Below, piece by piece: positions 50,798 through 60,087 of a stretch of 64,000 nt of DNA. The DNA comes from Polynucleobacter tropicus (GTDB taxonomy: Bacteria; Pseudomonadota; Gammaproteobacteria; Burkholderiales; Burkholderiaceae). The first letter of the stretch is position 1, and each line of letters starts with the position of its first letter. Below the pieces are notes generated by a model that had not been told where the DNA came from, ran no database searches, and saw nothing but the letters and a program-made list of their open reading frames with translations. The DNA lies in the NCBI RefSeq assembly GCF_013307225.1, contig NZ_CP028942.1:1550001-1614000 (forward strand), read 5' to 3'. The position numbers and the translations under genes were made by a program.

Positions 50798-51586
50798 GGG
50801 TACTTTACCGCTACGGAGGTGACGTTGGATTGCCTCTTGACTATGCAAGGCTAGCCATTTGCGATCATTAGGGGAATCTTGACTAGAGCCAGATGGCGGC
50901 AAAAATACTAAATTAACAGACAAATGTCGATGCTTCAGAATATTAGCAATAGACTCAAGCAAACTCATATCGCCAACAAAGGCGGGAATATCTGTTCTCT
51001 GATTTGTAATAGCTGATTCATAAAAAATTGCCAATGAAAACACGGGGACCTTAGATAAAACTGCCGACTCGAATAAGTTAGGCTTAAAGGGTAGAACGCT
51101 TGCACCTGATGTTGAGGTGCCCTCCGGAAAAATACAGATTGATTCATGCTGTAGCACCTTACTTAATTCTTCGGCAACATGCTTCCCGTGCCGAGAGCTA
51201 TCGCGGCGTATAAACACTGTGCCTATTTGTCTTGCCATCCAGCCAAATATTGGCCAATTAGCAACCTCTGATTTAGCTACGAAGCGAATAGCCTTAAATG
51301 CACTAATCGCATGAATATCCATCCAAGAAACATGATTTGCTGCAAGCAAAAATGGAGATGAAGGCAATATGTCCTGATTGTGAACACTAAGCCTCACTCC
51401 AAATATTGACAGTAATACTGAAGACCATGACTGAATATATTCATTCTTAGCGCCTTGCTGAATAAATGGAAAACGTATGGATAACAACAGAATCCCGTAA
51501 ACCACATGAATAGCAATACGAATCCAACACCAAGCCTGAATAATGAATGGTGTTTTAGGTTGCGTAGCGTTATTCGAATCAGACAT
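50792..51586 (-). CDS. 1-acyl-glycerol-3-phosphate acyltransferase family protein (PlsC/OlsA-like)
   Basis: About 264 residues. An N-terminal membrane helix (about 15-38) is followed by the HX4D motif NHVSWMDIHAI, then the acceptor loop FVRR-like TVFIRRDSSRHGKHV and FPEGTSTSG. It transfers an acyl chain to a lysolipid. Beside an OlsB-like gene and a PlcP-like operon, the acceptor may be lyso-ornithine lipid (OlsA role), though ordinary lysophosphatidate is equally possible from motifs. ATG 51586 is chosen over TTG 51592. It is divergent from the lipid operon, sharing a 103-base region with a PhoB box. Confidence 0.88.
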   Translation of the reverse strand: MSDSNNATQPKTPFIIQAWCWIRIAIHVVYGILLLSIRFPFIQQGAKNEYIQSWSSVLLSIFGVRLSVHNQDILPSSPFLLAANHVSWMDIHAISAFKAIRFVAKSEVANWPIFGWMARQIGTVFIRRDSSRHGKHVAEELSKVLQHESICIFPEGTSTSGASVLPFKPNLFESAVLSKVPVFSLAIFYESAITNQRTDIPAFVGDMSLLESIANILKHRHLSVNLVFLPPSGSSQDSPNDRKWLALHSQEAIQRHLRSGKVPM

Positions 51587-51625
51587 AAACAATCTGAATA
51601 TAAATCATTTATTGAAGCGGGCTTA

Positions 51626-51654
51626 ATGTCATCAAATTGACTTCAAATTGTCAT
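51626..51654 (+). promoter_or_regulatory. Triple PhoB half-site ahead of the lipid-remodelling operon
   Basis: ATGTCAT, TTGACTT and TTGTCAT occur in exact 11-base register, each separated by CAAA, matching the CTGTCAT-N4 pattern of PhoB boxes three times over. They point toward the PlcP-like gene starting at 51690. The -10 element downstream is not obvious (TAATAC at 51678-51683 is one candidate). Confidence 0.75.
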
Positions 51655-51689
51655 GCTAGCTTCACACTGGCTTGGCCTAATACGATTTC

Positions 51690-52499
51690 ATGATGCATTA
51701 CAAAGCCATCTGGATTTCGGACGTACACCTTGGAACTTCTGGGTGTCAGGCAAATTACCTTCTGGATTTTCTCAAACATAATGAAGCCGATAAGTTCTAT
51801 TTAGTAGGCGACATTATTGATGGCTGGAGACTAAAGAAATCTTTTTACTGGCCTCAATCACATAATGACGTGGTTCAAAAGTTACTTCGTAAGGCTCGTA
51901 AGGGGACTGAAGTTATATATGTGCCAGGTAATCACGATGAGAGCGCTAGACAATTTTTTGGACTCTCATTTGGAGATGTCAAAGTTGTTGAAGAGGTAAT
52001 ACACACCACCGCCAATGGCAAAAGGCTATGGGTAACTCATGGCGATCAATTCGACGGGGTAATGCAATACGCTAAATGGCTTGCTTACGTTGGCGATACC
52101 CTTTATTCATTCATCTTGCATGTGAACCGGTATTTCAACATGCTGCGCGTCAAGATGGGACTGCAGTATTGGTCTCTATCGCAATACCTTAAACACCAAG
52201 TCAAAAATGCAGTCAGCTATATCGCCGACTTTGAGCACATTATGGCCAGAGAAGCGCGTCTCCGAGGTTGCGACGGCGTAGTTTGTGGCCATATCCATAA
52301 GGCCGAGATTCGTGAAATTGACGGACTGCTCTATTGCAATGATGGCGATTGGGTTGAAAGCCTTACCGCCCTAGTCGAAACACAAACTGGCGAACTAAAA
52401 ATCATTCACTGGACTCAAATTAAAGGCGAGCCCATTGTTACTTCTGCGGCTGACCTTGAGCCAGCCATCCAATCACTCATTGAAGAGGCGACACTATGA
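51690..52499 (+). CDS. Metallophosphoesterase, PlcP-like phospholipase C (LpxH superfamily)
   Basis: 269 residues. Calcineurin-type metal motifs are clear: ISDVHLG, VGDIIDGW, PGNHDE, THGDQFD and CGHIHKAE. General annotation would be UDP-2,3-diacylglucosamine diphosphatase. However, it overlaps a GT4 glycosyltransferase by four bases and is followed by diacylglycerol kinase and an OlsB-like gene, with a PhoB box upstream. This is the context of PlcP, which removes phosphate head groups from phospholipids during phosphorus starvation to leave diacylglycerol. That assignment is contextual; motifs alone do not separate PlcP from LpxH. Confidence 0.88.
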   Translation: MMHYKAIWISDVHLGTSGCQANYLLDFLKHNEADKFYLVGDIIDGWRLKKSFYWPQSHNDVVQKLLRKARKGTEVIYVPGNHDESARQFFGLSFGDVKVVEEVIHTTANGKRLWVTHGDQFDGVMQYAKWLAYVGDTLYSFILHVNRYFNMLRVKMGLQYWSLSQYLKHQVKNAVSYIADFEHIMAREARLRGCDGVVCGHIHKAEIREIDGLLYCNDGDWVESLTALVETQTGELKIIHWTQIKGEPIVTSAADLEPAIQSLIEEATL

Positions 52500-53524
52500 A
52501 AATAATGATTATTACCGATGCATGGGATCCACAGGTAAATGGAGTTGTACGCACTCTTAAACAAACTCGCGCCGAGTTAATTGCCATGGGCAATCAAGTC
52601 GAGTTAATTACTCCAACTGGATTTAAATCTATTCCATGCCCCACTTATCCCGATATTGCTTTATCACTCTTCCCTGGAAAAGAAGTCGCTCGTCGCATCA
52701 AAGAATTTGCTCCAGATGCAATGCATATTGCAACCGAAGGACCATTAGGACTATCAGCACGTGCTTATGCAGTTAAAAATGGCCTTCCGTTCTCAACGGC
52801 ATATCACACCAGATTTCCAGAATATGTAAAAGCTCGCACGGGCATACCCCTAACGCTCACCTATACATTTATTCGCTGGTTTCACAAACCTTCGATGGCA
52901 GTAATGGCCCCAACAACAATAGTTAAGGACGATCTTGAAAAGTATGGTCTTAATAACGTCGTACTGTGGTCAAGAGGTGTCGACCTAGATATTTTTAAAG
53001 TTCAAGAATCCAAAGCACTAAATACCTCACATCCAATTTTTTTATATGTTGGCCGTGTCGCTATTGAGAAGAACATTAATGCATTTTTAGAAATTGACCT
53101 ACCGGGTTCCAAGTGGGTGGTAGGAGACGGTCCAGCAATGGCTAGCATAAAAGAAAAGTACCCAGAGGTGAATTATCTAGGAGTACTGCAGCAACATGAG
53201 CTTGCTAAGGTATACGCAGCGGCAGATGTATTTGTATTTCCAAGCAAGACTGATACGTTTGGCTTGGTTCTGCTTGAAGCAATGGCATGCGGAACTCCAG
53301 TCGCAGCCTACCCAGTTACTGGCCCAATAGATGTCTTAGGAAACTCTAAAGCAGGAGCCATGAATGATGACCTGCGTGAGGCTTGCTTACAAGCACTAAA
53401 AATTCCGCGTGAAGTTGCTCGGGCACATGCTGAAAAGTTTTCATGGAAAGCTGCTTCAGAGCAATTTGCTCTGCATCTAAAACCTGTTCCATCGCCTGAA
53501 GTCCACATTACTGCACTTGCTTAA
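52496..53524 (+). CDS. GT4-family glycosyltransferase, Agt-like glycolipid synthase candidate
   Basis: 342 residues, GT-B fold. The start IITDAWDPQVNGVVRTLKQT, middle FSTAYHTRFPEYVKAR, FLYVGRVAIEKNI and the nucleotide-sugar site VFPSKTDTFGLVLLEAMACG (with the EX7E pattern) fit GT4 enzymes such as SqdX or MgtA-type diacylglycerol glycosyltransferases. It probably glycosylates the diacylglycerol made by the preceding PlcP-like enzyme, giving a phosphorus-free membrane lipid. The four-base overlap with that gene supports a joint pathway. The sugar donor cannot be read. Confidence 0.88.
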   Translation: MKIMIITDAWDPQVNGVVRTLKQTRAELIAMGNQVELITPTGFKSIPCPTYPDIALSLFPGKEVARRIKEFAPDAMHIATEGPLGLSARAYAVKNGLPFSTAYHTRFPEYVKARTGIPLTLTYTFIRWFHKPSMAVMAPTTIVKDDLEKYGLNNVVLWSRGVDLDIFKVQESKALNTSHPIFLYVGRVAIEKNINAFLEIDLPGSKWVVGDGPAMASIKEKYPEVNYLGVLQQHELAKVYAAADVFVFPSKTDTFGLVLLEAMACGTPVAAYPVTGPIDVLGNSKAGAMNDDLREACLQALKIPREVARAHAEKFSWKAASEQFALHLKPVPSPEVHITALA

Positions 53525-53536
53525 GAGCATCTCATT

Positions 53537-53944
53537 GTGAGCCACCCGTACCACATTGACCAAAATCCCCATAAGGGCAACCGTGGCTTTGCAAGGGCCA
53601 TACATGCAGCCAAGAACTCATGGTGCGGTCTAGTTTACGCATTTCAAGAAGAAAGTGCCTTCAGGCAAGAGTTAACACTGATCACTTTGTTAACCCCAGC
53701 AGCAGTTCTTATGCCAATTTCCTTATTAGAAAAATCACTGCTGATTTCCTCCTTAATACTCGTTCTTGTCATTGAGCTTTTGAACTCGAGCGTAGAGGCT
53801 GCCATTGATCGAATTTCCTTTGAGCATCACGACCTTTCCAAAAGGGCAAAGGACTTTGGTAGCGCCGCAGTCATGCTAGCTCTTTTGATTGCATTGCTGA
53901 TCTGGCTTGCCATTTGTATACCCGCTTTTTTACAAAGCCAGTAA
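53537..53944 (+). CDS. dgkA: Diacylglycerol kinase
   Basis: 135 residues from GTG 53537. Three membrane helices follow a short amphipathic N-terminus. The DgkA signature is EESAFRQELTLITLLTP with ELLNSSVEAAIDRISFEHHD and RAKDFGSAAVML. It phosphorylates diacylglycerol to phosphatidic acid with ATP at the inner membrane. Here it could recycle diacylglycerol released by the PlcP-like enzyme. It lies 12 bases after the glycosyltransferase. Confidence 0.94.
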   Translation: MSHPYHIDQNPHKGNRGFARAIHAAKNSWCGLVYAFQEESAFRQELTLITLLTPAAVLMPISLLEKSLLISSLILVLVIELLNSSVEAAIDRISFEHHDLSKRAKDFGSAAVMLALLIALLIWLAICIPAFLQSQ

Positions 53945-53976
53945 ACCCACTATTTAATTTACACGAAAGAGAGTTT

Positions 53977-54903
53977 ATGTCTGATATCCCAAACCCAATT
54001 GGCGCGTTTGAAATTTTTATAAGAAAACAAGTTAAGGCACCAAAATCCAAAAAAGTACACCCACTTGAAAAGTTATCTAAAAAATTGGCAAAAAAACTAT
54101 TTGGTAAAAAATATGCTACTAAAACACGCGTAGAGTTAGCTGCGACTTTCGAAGTTCCTCCAGTCTCGCAGATTGGAAAAGTAAAAAAGCCCGCATTTCA
54201 AATTGAATGGGCTAGCAGTGCCAGCGAGGTAAAAGAGGCTCAACGCCTTCGTTACAAAGTATTTGCTGAAGAGATGGGCGCCAACCTCCCTAAAAACGCA
54301 GAAGGTCTGGATATTGATGATTTCGATGTCCATTGTGATCACCTGTTAATTCGCGACAAAGACAACCTTAAAGTAGTTGGCACATATCGAGTTTTACCAC
54401 CTCATAAAGCAAAAGAAATTGGAAGACTGTATTCTGATTCCGAGTTTGACTTGTCTCGCCTTAATCATCTTCGGCCTAAATTGGTAGAACTAGGGAGATC
54501 ATGTGTCCATCAAGACTATCGATCTGGGGCTGTGATTATGGCTCTATGGAGCGGTCTTGCTCAATATATGCAAAAGAATAGTTACGAGATAATGCTTGGT
54601 TGTGCCAGCATTCCTATGGCTGATGGCGGCCACTTTGCAGCAAGCCTTTACAACTCATTAGATAAGAGTCACCTAGCGCCAACAGAGTTTCATGCATTTC
54701 CGAAGCTACCATTACCATTAGAGAAGTTAAATGGGGGATTGGATGTACAGCCACCGCCGCTTATCAAAGGTTATTTGAAATTAGGCGCCAAAATTTGTAG
54801 CGCACCTGCCTGGGATCCTGACTTTAATACTGCAGATGTATTAACCATGTTGCGTCTTTCGGAAATTAATCCTCGCTACGCAAAACATTTCCTAGGTCTT
54901 TAA
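53977..54903 (+). CDS. OlsB-like GNAT N-acyltransferase
   Basis: About 308 residues. A basic N-terminal region (KSKKVHPLEKLSKKLAKK) is followed by the OlsB-type acyltransferase domain: EAQRLRYKVFAEEMGANLPK, HCDHLLIRD, VGTYRVLPP, LVELGRSCVHQDYRSGAVIM and LLGCASIPM-like IMLGCASIPMADGG. OlsB acylates ornithine with a 3-hydroxyacyl-ACP to make lyso-ornithine lipid, a phosphorus-free lipid precursor. I use ATG 53977 with GAAAGAGAG ahead; the frame reaches 53914 but would overlap dgkA. Its stop abuts the ppx stop. Ornithine specificity is inference. Confidence 0.86.
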   Translation: MSDIPNPIGAFEIFIRKQVKAPKSKKVHPLEKLSKKLAKKLFGKKYATKTRVELAATFEVPPVSQIGKVKKPAFQIEWASSASEVKEAQRLRYKVFAEEMGANLPKNAEGLDIDDFDVHCDHLLIRDKDNLKVVGTYRVLPPHKAKEIGRLYSDSEFDLSRLNHLRPKLVELGRSCVHQDYRSGAVIMALWSGLAQYMQKNSYEIMLGCASIPMADGGHFAASLYNSLDKSHLAPTEFHAFPKLPLPLEKLNGGLDVQPPPLIKGYLKLGAKICSAPAWDPDFNTADVLTMLRLSEINPRYAKHFLGL

Positions 54904-56457
54904 CTACTTTAGGGCAATCTTAAATGATCGGCCGACACGCTCCCACTCGGCCGCCTCCTTTTGCAGACTAAACTCCGTCAGAGGATGGCTTTTAGCCCAC
55001 TCCTTAGGTAGCTCAATTGCAAATGAGCCCTTGCTCTCAGATACCTTAACCTGAGGTTGACTCAAATCACTCCTGCCCCGACTTAAAACATGGGCTAAAC
55101 GCAAACAAAAAAGCATGCGCCAGTCATTAAATGCTAAATTATTTGCAAGTTTTCCCAGTTTTCCAGTGTGTCCCAGCAATAAAGTCGCTAGGCGAGCCTG
55201 ATCATTTTTAGAAAACCCCGGCATATCAGCATACCCAGCAATATATGCCGAATGTTTGTGATACCCATTGTGAGAAATTGAGAGACCTATCTCGTGTAAA
55301 TTAGCCGCCCATTGCAATAAAGCAATATTGTCAGACCTACTCTCTGCATTTGATTCAGGTAGTTGTGATAAAAATTCAGCAGACAACTTGCTGACCCTTC
55401 CAGCCTGCTCACGATCTACCGCATAGCGCTGCATAAACTGCTCAACCGTTACATAGCGCATATCATGATGCTGCGAACGACCCAATAAATCATAGAGCAC
55501 ACCAAGCCTTAGGGCGGCATCAGTTACCTCCATGCTATCAATATTCAATTCATCAAATACCGCTAACATAATTGCCAAACCGCCTGGCCAAACTGATCTT
55601 CGATCATCCTTTAAGCCAATTAATTCGACTTCATTCACATGCTCGTACCTGAGCAAATACTTCTTCAAGTTTTTTAATCCTTCGCGCGTAATCAAACCAC
55701 TTGCACCATTGATACGACCCATACTTAGACTATCGCCATACCCACCAAGCTGATTGTCGGCAATCAACTCGGCAAGTGCACGAGCTGTTCCCGAGGATCC
55801 TATAACTTGATCCCAACCACTTTTCAAATATGCGCCTGAAATAACTTGTATCTCGCGGCGAGCTGCTAACTCTGCCTCTTTGAATGCATGGGCATCAATA
55901 TTGCCTTTGGGGAAGAACCGCATGCTATGAGATACACAGCCGATATAAAGGCTCTCCATTTGCTTTGGCTCATATCCCTTGCCAATAACAAGCTCGGTTG
56001 ATCCGCCACCAATATCCACAACCAATCTATTACCTGGCACAGACTGCACTTCATGTACAGCTCCTATATAAATTAGACGCGCTTCTTCAACGCCCGCAAT
56101 AACTTCTATTGGAAAACCCAAAACTTTTTCGGCATCTGCTACAAACTGAGCCGCATTTTTTGCAACCCTCAAAGTATTGGTCGCAACAGCTCTAACATTG
56201 GCGGGATTGAATCCACGAATACGCTCGCCAAATCTACGAATTGCTACTAACCCTCTTTGATACGCATCATTCCCAAGAATTTTTTCCTCCGTCAAGCCTG
56301 CAGCTAGACGAACTGTTTCCCGTAAAGTATCAATCGGCCTTAATTGAGTACCAGAGGGTGTATCAATAACTTGTGCAACTAAAAGGCGCAAACTATTAGA
56401 TCCAAGATCAACTGCGGCAACAAGCTCTTGCTCTTGATTAACGACTGATGAATTCAC
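54904..56457 (-). CDS. ppx: Exopolyphosphatase (Ppx/GppA family)
   Basis: 517 residues. Actin-like ATPase fold motifs are AAVDLGSNSLRLLVAQV, VRAVATNTLRVAKNA, VVDIGGGSTELVIGKG and VIGSSGTARALAELI. An HD-type C-terminal region (ANLHEIGLSISHNGYHKHSA) follows. It releases phosphate from polyphosphate ends or hydrolyses pppGpp. It is the last gene of the pst-pho-ppx series and converges on the OlsB-like gene. Together with ppk2 it implies an active polyphosphate store. Confidence 0.95.
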   Translation of the reverse strand: MNSSVVNQEQELVAAVDLGSNSLRLLVAQVIDTPSGTQLRPIDTLRETVRLAAGLTEEKILGNDAYQRGLVAIRRFGERIRGFNPANVRAVATNTLRVAKNAAQFVADAEKVLGFPIEVIAGVEEARLIYIGAVHEVQSVPGNRLVVDIGGGSTELVIGKGYEPKQMESLYIGCVSHSMRFFPKGNIDAHAFKEAELAARREIQVISGAYLKSGWDQVIGSSGTARALAELIADNQLGGYGDSLSMGRINGASGLITREGLKNLKKYLLRYEHVNEVELIGLKDDRRSVWPGGLAIMLAVFDELNIDSMEVTDAALRLGVLYDLLGRSQHHDMRYVTVEQFMQRYAVDREQAGRVSKLSAEFLSQLPESNAESRSDNIALLQWAANLHEIGLSISHNGYHKHSAYIAGYADMPGFSKNDQARLATLLLGHTGKLGKLANNLAFNDWRMLFCLRLAHVLSRGRSDLSQPQVKVSESKGSFAIELPKEWAKSHPLTEFSLQKEAAEWERVGRSFKIALK

Positions 56458-56468
56458 TATGGAAGGCT

Positions 56469-57770
56469 TTATGAAGAGGTAAGTCTATCCGCAGGGAAGA
56501 CGAGCTTAAAAGTGCTACCGCTACCCGAAAGACTTTCTATTAATAGCTGCGCTTGGTGACGATTCGCAATATGCTTGACAATTGCTAAACCAAGCCCCGT
56601 ACCACCAGTCTCACGAGAACGACTACGATCAACCCGATAAAAACGTTCGGTTAATCTTGGCAAATGCTCGGGTGGAATACCTGGCCCGCTATCAGAAACT
56701 GAAAAGACTCCTTGCCCATGTTCTGTTACAGACCAACTGACATCGATTTTTCCACTCTCTGGGGTATATCGGACAGCATTTGATACTAAGTTACCAAATG
56801 CAGACAACAGCTCACGCTCATCACCCAAAATATTGACTTGATCATCAGCATGAAAATTTAAAGAATGCTTAGACTGCGACAAAGCTTCGGCATCGTTTTT
56901 CAACAAGGCAAAAATGGTGCTCATCTGCACCTTTTGATTCGAGGCTGGCAAGGTATTGGCTTCTAAATTTGCCAATGTCAACAAGTCCTCTACGAGGTTC
57001 TTCATACGCCTTGCCTGAGTCATCATCATCTCAAGATATTGCTCTTTTTGAGGCTCTTCCAAATCTAAAGTCTGAACGGTTTCTAAAAAACCCATCATGA
57101 CGGTAAGCGGAGTTCTCATCTCATGAGACACATTGGCGACGAAGTCTCGTCGCATTGCCTCTGCTTTACGTAAATCTGTAACGTCCTGCACAAGCAACAA
57201 ACGTCGGTTTTCAGCAAATGGAAATGCCTGCAACATTAAGGAAAGATTGGCTGATGGCCCCATTTGCTCTATTAAAAGTGGCTCATCAAACAACCGATCA
57301 TTTAAGTAACGAATGAACTCTGGTCTTCTAATTAAGTAATTTACTTTTTGTAAGGCGTCACTTTTGAAATTAAGGCCAAAGAAATATTCGGCAATTGAGT
57401 TGCACCACTCAATCTGGTCTTGATCATCAAGCATGATGATCCCGTTAGGAGACGCCTGAAATGCCTGTATGAAGCGCTCATGCTGCTTCTCTATATTTCG
57501 CACTTGGCCTTTCATATTGCGCACGAGTCTTTCAAGGCGAGAAAAGACTTCTCCCCATAGACCACTTGCAGCAGGTAATGCCTCGACCCTATTTAATAGA
57601 ATAAATTTCTGAAGTCTTGCCAGATTAAAGTAGGCATATATAAGGGGCACTGATAAAACAGTAAGCCCAGCCACAAAGGCGGCATATTGCCCCCAAAAAC
57701 CATTGGCAAGCCATGCGAATACGATCGCAACAGCCAAAATAGTTAGAAATCGAGTAATTACAGCCAACAT
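56469..57770 (-). CDS. phoR: Phosphate regulon sensor kinase PhoR
   Basis: 433 residues. Two close N-terminal membrane helices (about 5-47) have almost no periplasmic loop, as in PhoR. A PAS domain (about 100-200, FQASPNGIIMLDDQDQIEWC) is followed by the HisKA domain with His216 in FVANVSHEMRTPLTVM. ATPase boxes are FGNLVSNAVRYTP and DSGPGIPPEHLPRLTERFYR with GGTGLGLAIVKHI. It phosphorylates PhoB when PstSCAB-PhoU signals low phosphate. It lies 26 bases after phoB. Confidence 0.95.
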   Translation of the reverse strand: MLAVITRFLTILAVAIVFAWLANGFWGQYAAFVAGLTVLSVPLIYAYFNLARLQKFILLNRVEALPAASGLWGEVFSRLERLVRNMKGQVRNIEKQHERFIQAFQASPNGIIMLDDQDQIEWCNSIAEYFFGLNFKSDALQKVNYLIRRPEFIRYLNDRLFDEPLLIEQMGPSANLSLMLQAFPFAENRRLLLVQDVTDLRKAEAMRRDFVANVSHEMRTPLTVMMGFLETVQTLDLEEPQKEQYLEMMMTQARRMKNLVEDLLTLANLEANTLPASNQKVQMSTIFALLKNDAEALSQSKHSLNFHADDQVNILGDERELLSAFGNLVSNAVRYTPESGKIDVSWSVTEHGQGVFSVSDSGPGIPPEHLPRLTERFYRVDRSRSRETGGTGLGLAIVKHIANRHQAQLLIESLSGSGSTFKLVFPADRLTSS

Positions 57771-57796
57771 GCCATCATCTTAGAGCATGAGGGGCT

Positions 57797-58510
57797 TTAT
57801 TGGGAAAGTGGTGTTTTGGTAATACGGTATCCACTACCCCTGACAGTTTCAATAAACTGATCACAGCCAAATGGCGCCAATGCCGCCCTGAGTCTTTTTA
57901 CATGAACATCGACAGTTCGCTCCTCGATGTATGCCTCATTACCCCAGACATGATCAAGTAAATTGGCTCTTGAATGAACCCTCTCAGGATTAGCCATCAG
58001 AAAATTTAGAAGCCTAAATTCTGTAGGACCCAAAGAAAGATTCTTCATCTCTTGATCTGGCCAATTCACAGAAATTCGATGAGTCACTGCATCGAGACTC
58101 ATGGGCCCCACTACCAAGGGCCCCTCTTCTGGAGTTGCTGAATATCTTCTTAATAAGGCCTTTACTCGGGCAATTAGCTCTTTTGGCGAGAAGGGCTTGG
58201 TAACATAATCGTCTGCGCCAGCATCTAGGCCAGCCACCTTATCAGCCTCTTCCCCTTTGGCAGTTAACATCAAGATTGGAATACCGCTGTAATTTTCGTT
58301 GGCCCTTAACTCTTTAGCAAGTTGAACGCCAGACTTACCAGGCAACATCCAGTCGAGCACGATTAGATCAGGCACTTGGGTAGCAAGCATAGATATTGCT
58401 TCATCAGATTGCATAGCCCTGCTAACAATATAGCCTGCATGCGTCAAATTCACCGCAATCAGTTCAGCGATTGATGGTTCGTCTTCAACAATGAGTATTT
58501 GCTGTGCCAA
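57797..58510 (-). CDS. phoB: Phosphate regulon response regulator PhoB
   Basis: 237 residues. The receiver has EDEPS, Asp53 in LIVLDWMLPGKSG and the conserved Lys in VTKPFSPKEL. The OmpR-type winged helix reads LSLGPTEFRLLNFLMANPER, HVWGNEAYIEERTVDVHVKR and VRGSGYRIT. It should bind the CTGTCAT-type boxes found upstream of pstS, ppk2 and the lipid operon. Placed between phoU and phoR on one strand. Confidence 0.96.
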   Translation of the reverse strand: MAQQILIVEDEPSIAELIAVNLTHAGYIVSRAMQSDEAISMLATQVPDLIVLDWMLPGKSGVQLAKELRANENYSGIPILMLTAKGEEADKVAGLDAGADDYVTKPFSPKELIARVKALLRRYSATPEEGPLVVGPMSLDAVTHRISVNWPDQEMKNLSLGPTEFRLLNFLMANPERVHSRANLLDHVWGNEAYIEERTVDVHVKRLRAALAPFGCDQFIETVRGSGYRITKTPLSQ

Positions 58511-58524
58511 CTGACTCTTAAATC

Positions 58525-59229
58525 CTATTTACTTGCCTCACGAATAAGATCTTCATGCGGCATATGACGCACGTCAGAGCCTTTAGCCACATAGATGACA
58601 AATTCAGCAATGTTTTTTGCATGATCGCCAATACGCTCAATAGCCTTTGCTATGGTGAGCATATCCAGACCTGTTGAAATTGTATGGGGGTCTTCCATCA
58701 TATAGGTTATTAGTTTACGCACAAATGCACGGAACTCTTCATCAATTTGACGATCTTCTTGAACCACCTCAGCAGCCGCAACCGTATCGAGTCGCGCAAA
58801 TGCATCCAAACTACGCCTCAGGAGTGAAATTGCCATTTGACCAGACAGGCGAATTTCAGCCACGTTGATTTTGCTGTTAACCCCGGATTCAATCAGTCGT
58901 TTGGTTCTTTTAGCCACTCGCTCAGCCTCATCACCAGCTCTTTCTAAATTGGTAATTGCTTTAGAAACCGCCATTACTAAACGCAAATCTCTTGCAGTCG
59001 GCTGTCTACGGGCAATTAATTCAGTGCAAGCCAAGTCGATCTGAATTTCAAGATCATTTACTAGCTTTTCATTTTCAATAACCACGTTGCAAGTATCTAC
59101 ATCCATTTGAGTAAATGCTCGCATCGCAGTAGCGATTTGAGACTCTACCAATCCGCCCATTTCCAAGAGGCGGCTAGACAAGGAATTTAAATCGGCATCA
59201 AATTGTGAGGATAAGTGTTTATCTGGCAT
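58525..59229 (-). CDS. phoU: Phosphate signalling complex protein PhoU
   Basis: 234 residues, all helical, with two PhoU repeats. Metal-binding motifs are CTELIARRQPTARDLRLVMA and TNLERAGDEAERVAKR in the first half, and AKAIERIGDHAKNIAEFVIY in the second. It couples the Pst transporter to PhoR and keeps the regulon off when phosphate is plentiful. It lies 12 bases after pstB. Confidence 0.96.
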   Translation of the reverse strand: MPDKHLSSQFDADLNSLSSRLLEMGGLVESQIATAMRAFTQMDVDTCNVVIENEKLVNDLEIQIDLACTELIARRQPTARDLRLVMAVSKAITNLERAGDEAERVAKRTKRLIESGVNSKINVAEIRLSGQMAISLLRRSLDAFARLDTVAAAEVVQEDRQIDEEFRAFVRKLITYMMEDPHTISTGLDMLTIAKAIERIGDHAKNIAEFVIYVAKGSDVRHMPHEDLIREASK

Positions 59230-59241
59230 AGCAGTCTCCTA

Positions 59242-60087
59242 TTAACCGAATCGACCGGTAATGTAATCTTCAGTTTCTTTGCGCTTTGGCTTGATGAAGA
59301 TTTCATCAGTCTTACCATATTCAATCAGGCTTCCTAAATACATATACGCCGTATAGTCCGATACGCGTGCCGCTTGCTGCATATTATGAGTAACGATTGC
59401 AATAGTGTATTCATTTTTTAGCTCATGAATAAGCTCCTCAACCTTGCCAGTAGATATAGGGTCAAGCGCTGAAGTTGGCTCATCAAGCAATATCACCGAA
59501 GGCTTAACGGCTACGCCCCTAGCAATACATAAACGCTGCTGCTGACCACCAGATAAAGATAAACCACTTTGATTTAGCTTATCTTTAACCTCAGACCAGA
59601 GGGCAGCCTTGTTCAACGCCCATTCCACTCGCTCATCCATCTCTGAGCGACTAAGCTTTTCATAGAGTCGAACTCCAAAAGCAATGTTTTCATAAATTGA
59701 CATTGGGAAAGGTGTTGGCTTTTGGAAAACCATACCAATCCTAGAACGCAATAAATTTAAATCTAAACCAGGCTCAAGGATATTTTGACCATAAAAATTA
59801 ATCTCTCCTTCAGCACGCTGCCCTGGATAAAGGTCATACATTCGATTTAAGGTTCTGAGAAGAGTAGATTTACCGCAGCCGGATGGTCCAATAAATGCAG
59901 TTACCTTGCCTTGCTCAATATCAAGGTTTATTTTCTTTAAGCCTTGAAATGAGCCATAGAAGAAATTTAAATTTCTAACCTCAATCGCATTAACGGCCGA
60001 ATTCTGCGGCTCTTGAATACCAGTGTTCATTCCAGCTCCTTGACCATCAATCTGATTTAAGTCAAACATTGTTCTCATATCACTCAT
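59242..60087 (-). CDS. pstB: Phosphate ABC transporter ATP-binding protein
   Basis: 281 residues. Walker A is [20 protein letters not shown], the signature [20 protein letters not shown], Walker [17 protein letters not shown] and the switch [20 protein letters not shown]. The start includes a 35-residue leader that may be shorter if translation begins at an internal ATG. It powers high-affinity phosphate import. Its start coincides with the pstA stop. Confidence 0.97.
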   Translation of the reverse strand: MSDMRTMFDLNQIDGQGAGMNTGIQEPQNSAVNAIEVRNLNFFYGSFQGLKKINLDIEQGKVTAFIGPSGCGKSTLLRTLNRMYDLYPGQRAEGEINFYGQNILEPGLDLNLLRSRIGMVFQKPTPFPMSIYENIAFGVRLYEKLSRSEMDERVEWALNKAALWSEVKDKLNQSGLSLSGGQQQRLCIARGVAVKPSVILLDEPTSALDPISTGKVEELIHELKNEYTIAIVTHNMQQAARVSDYTAYMYLGSLIEYGKTDEIFIKPKRKETEDYITGRFG

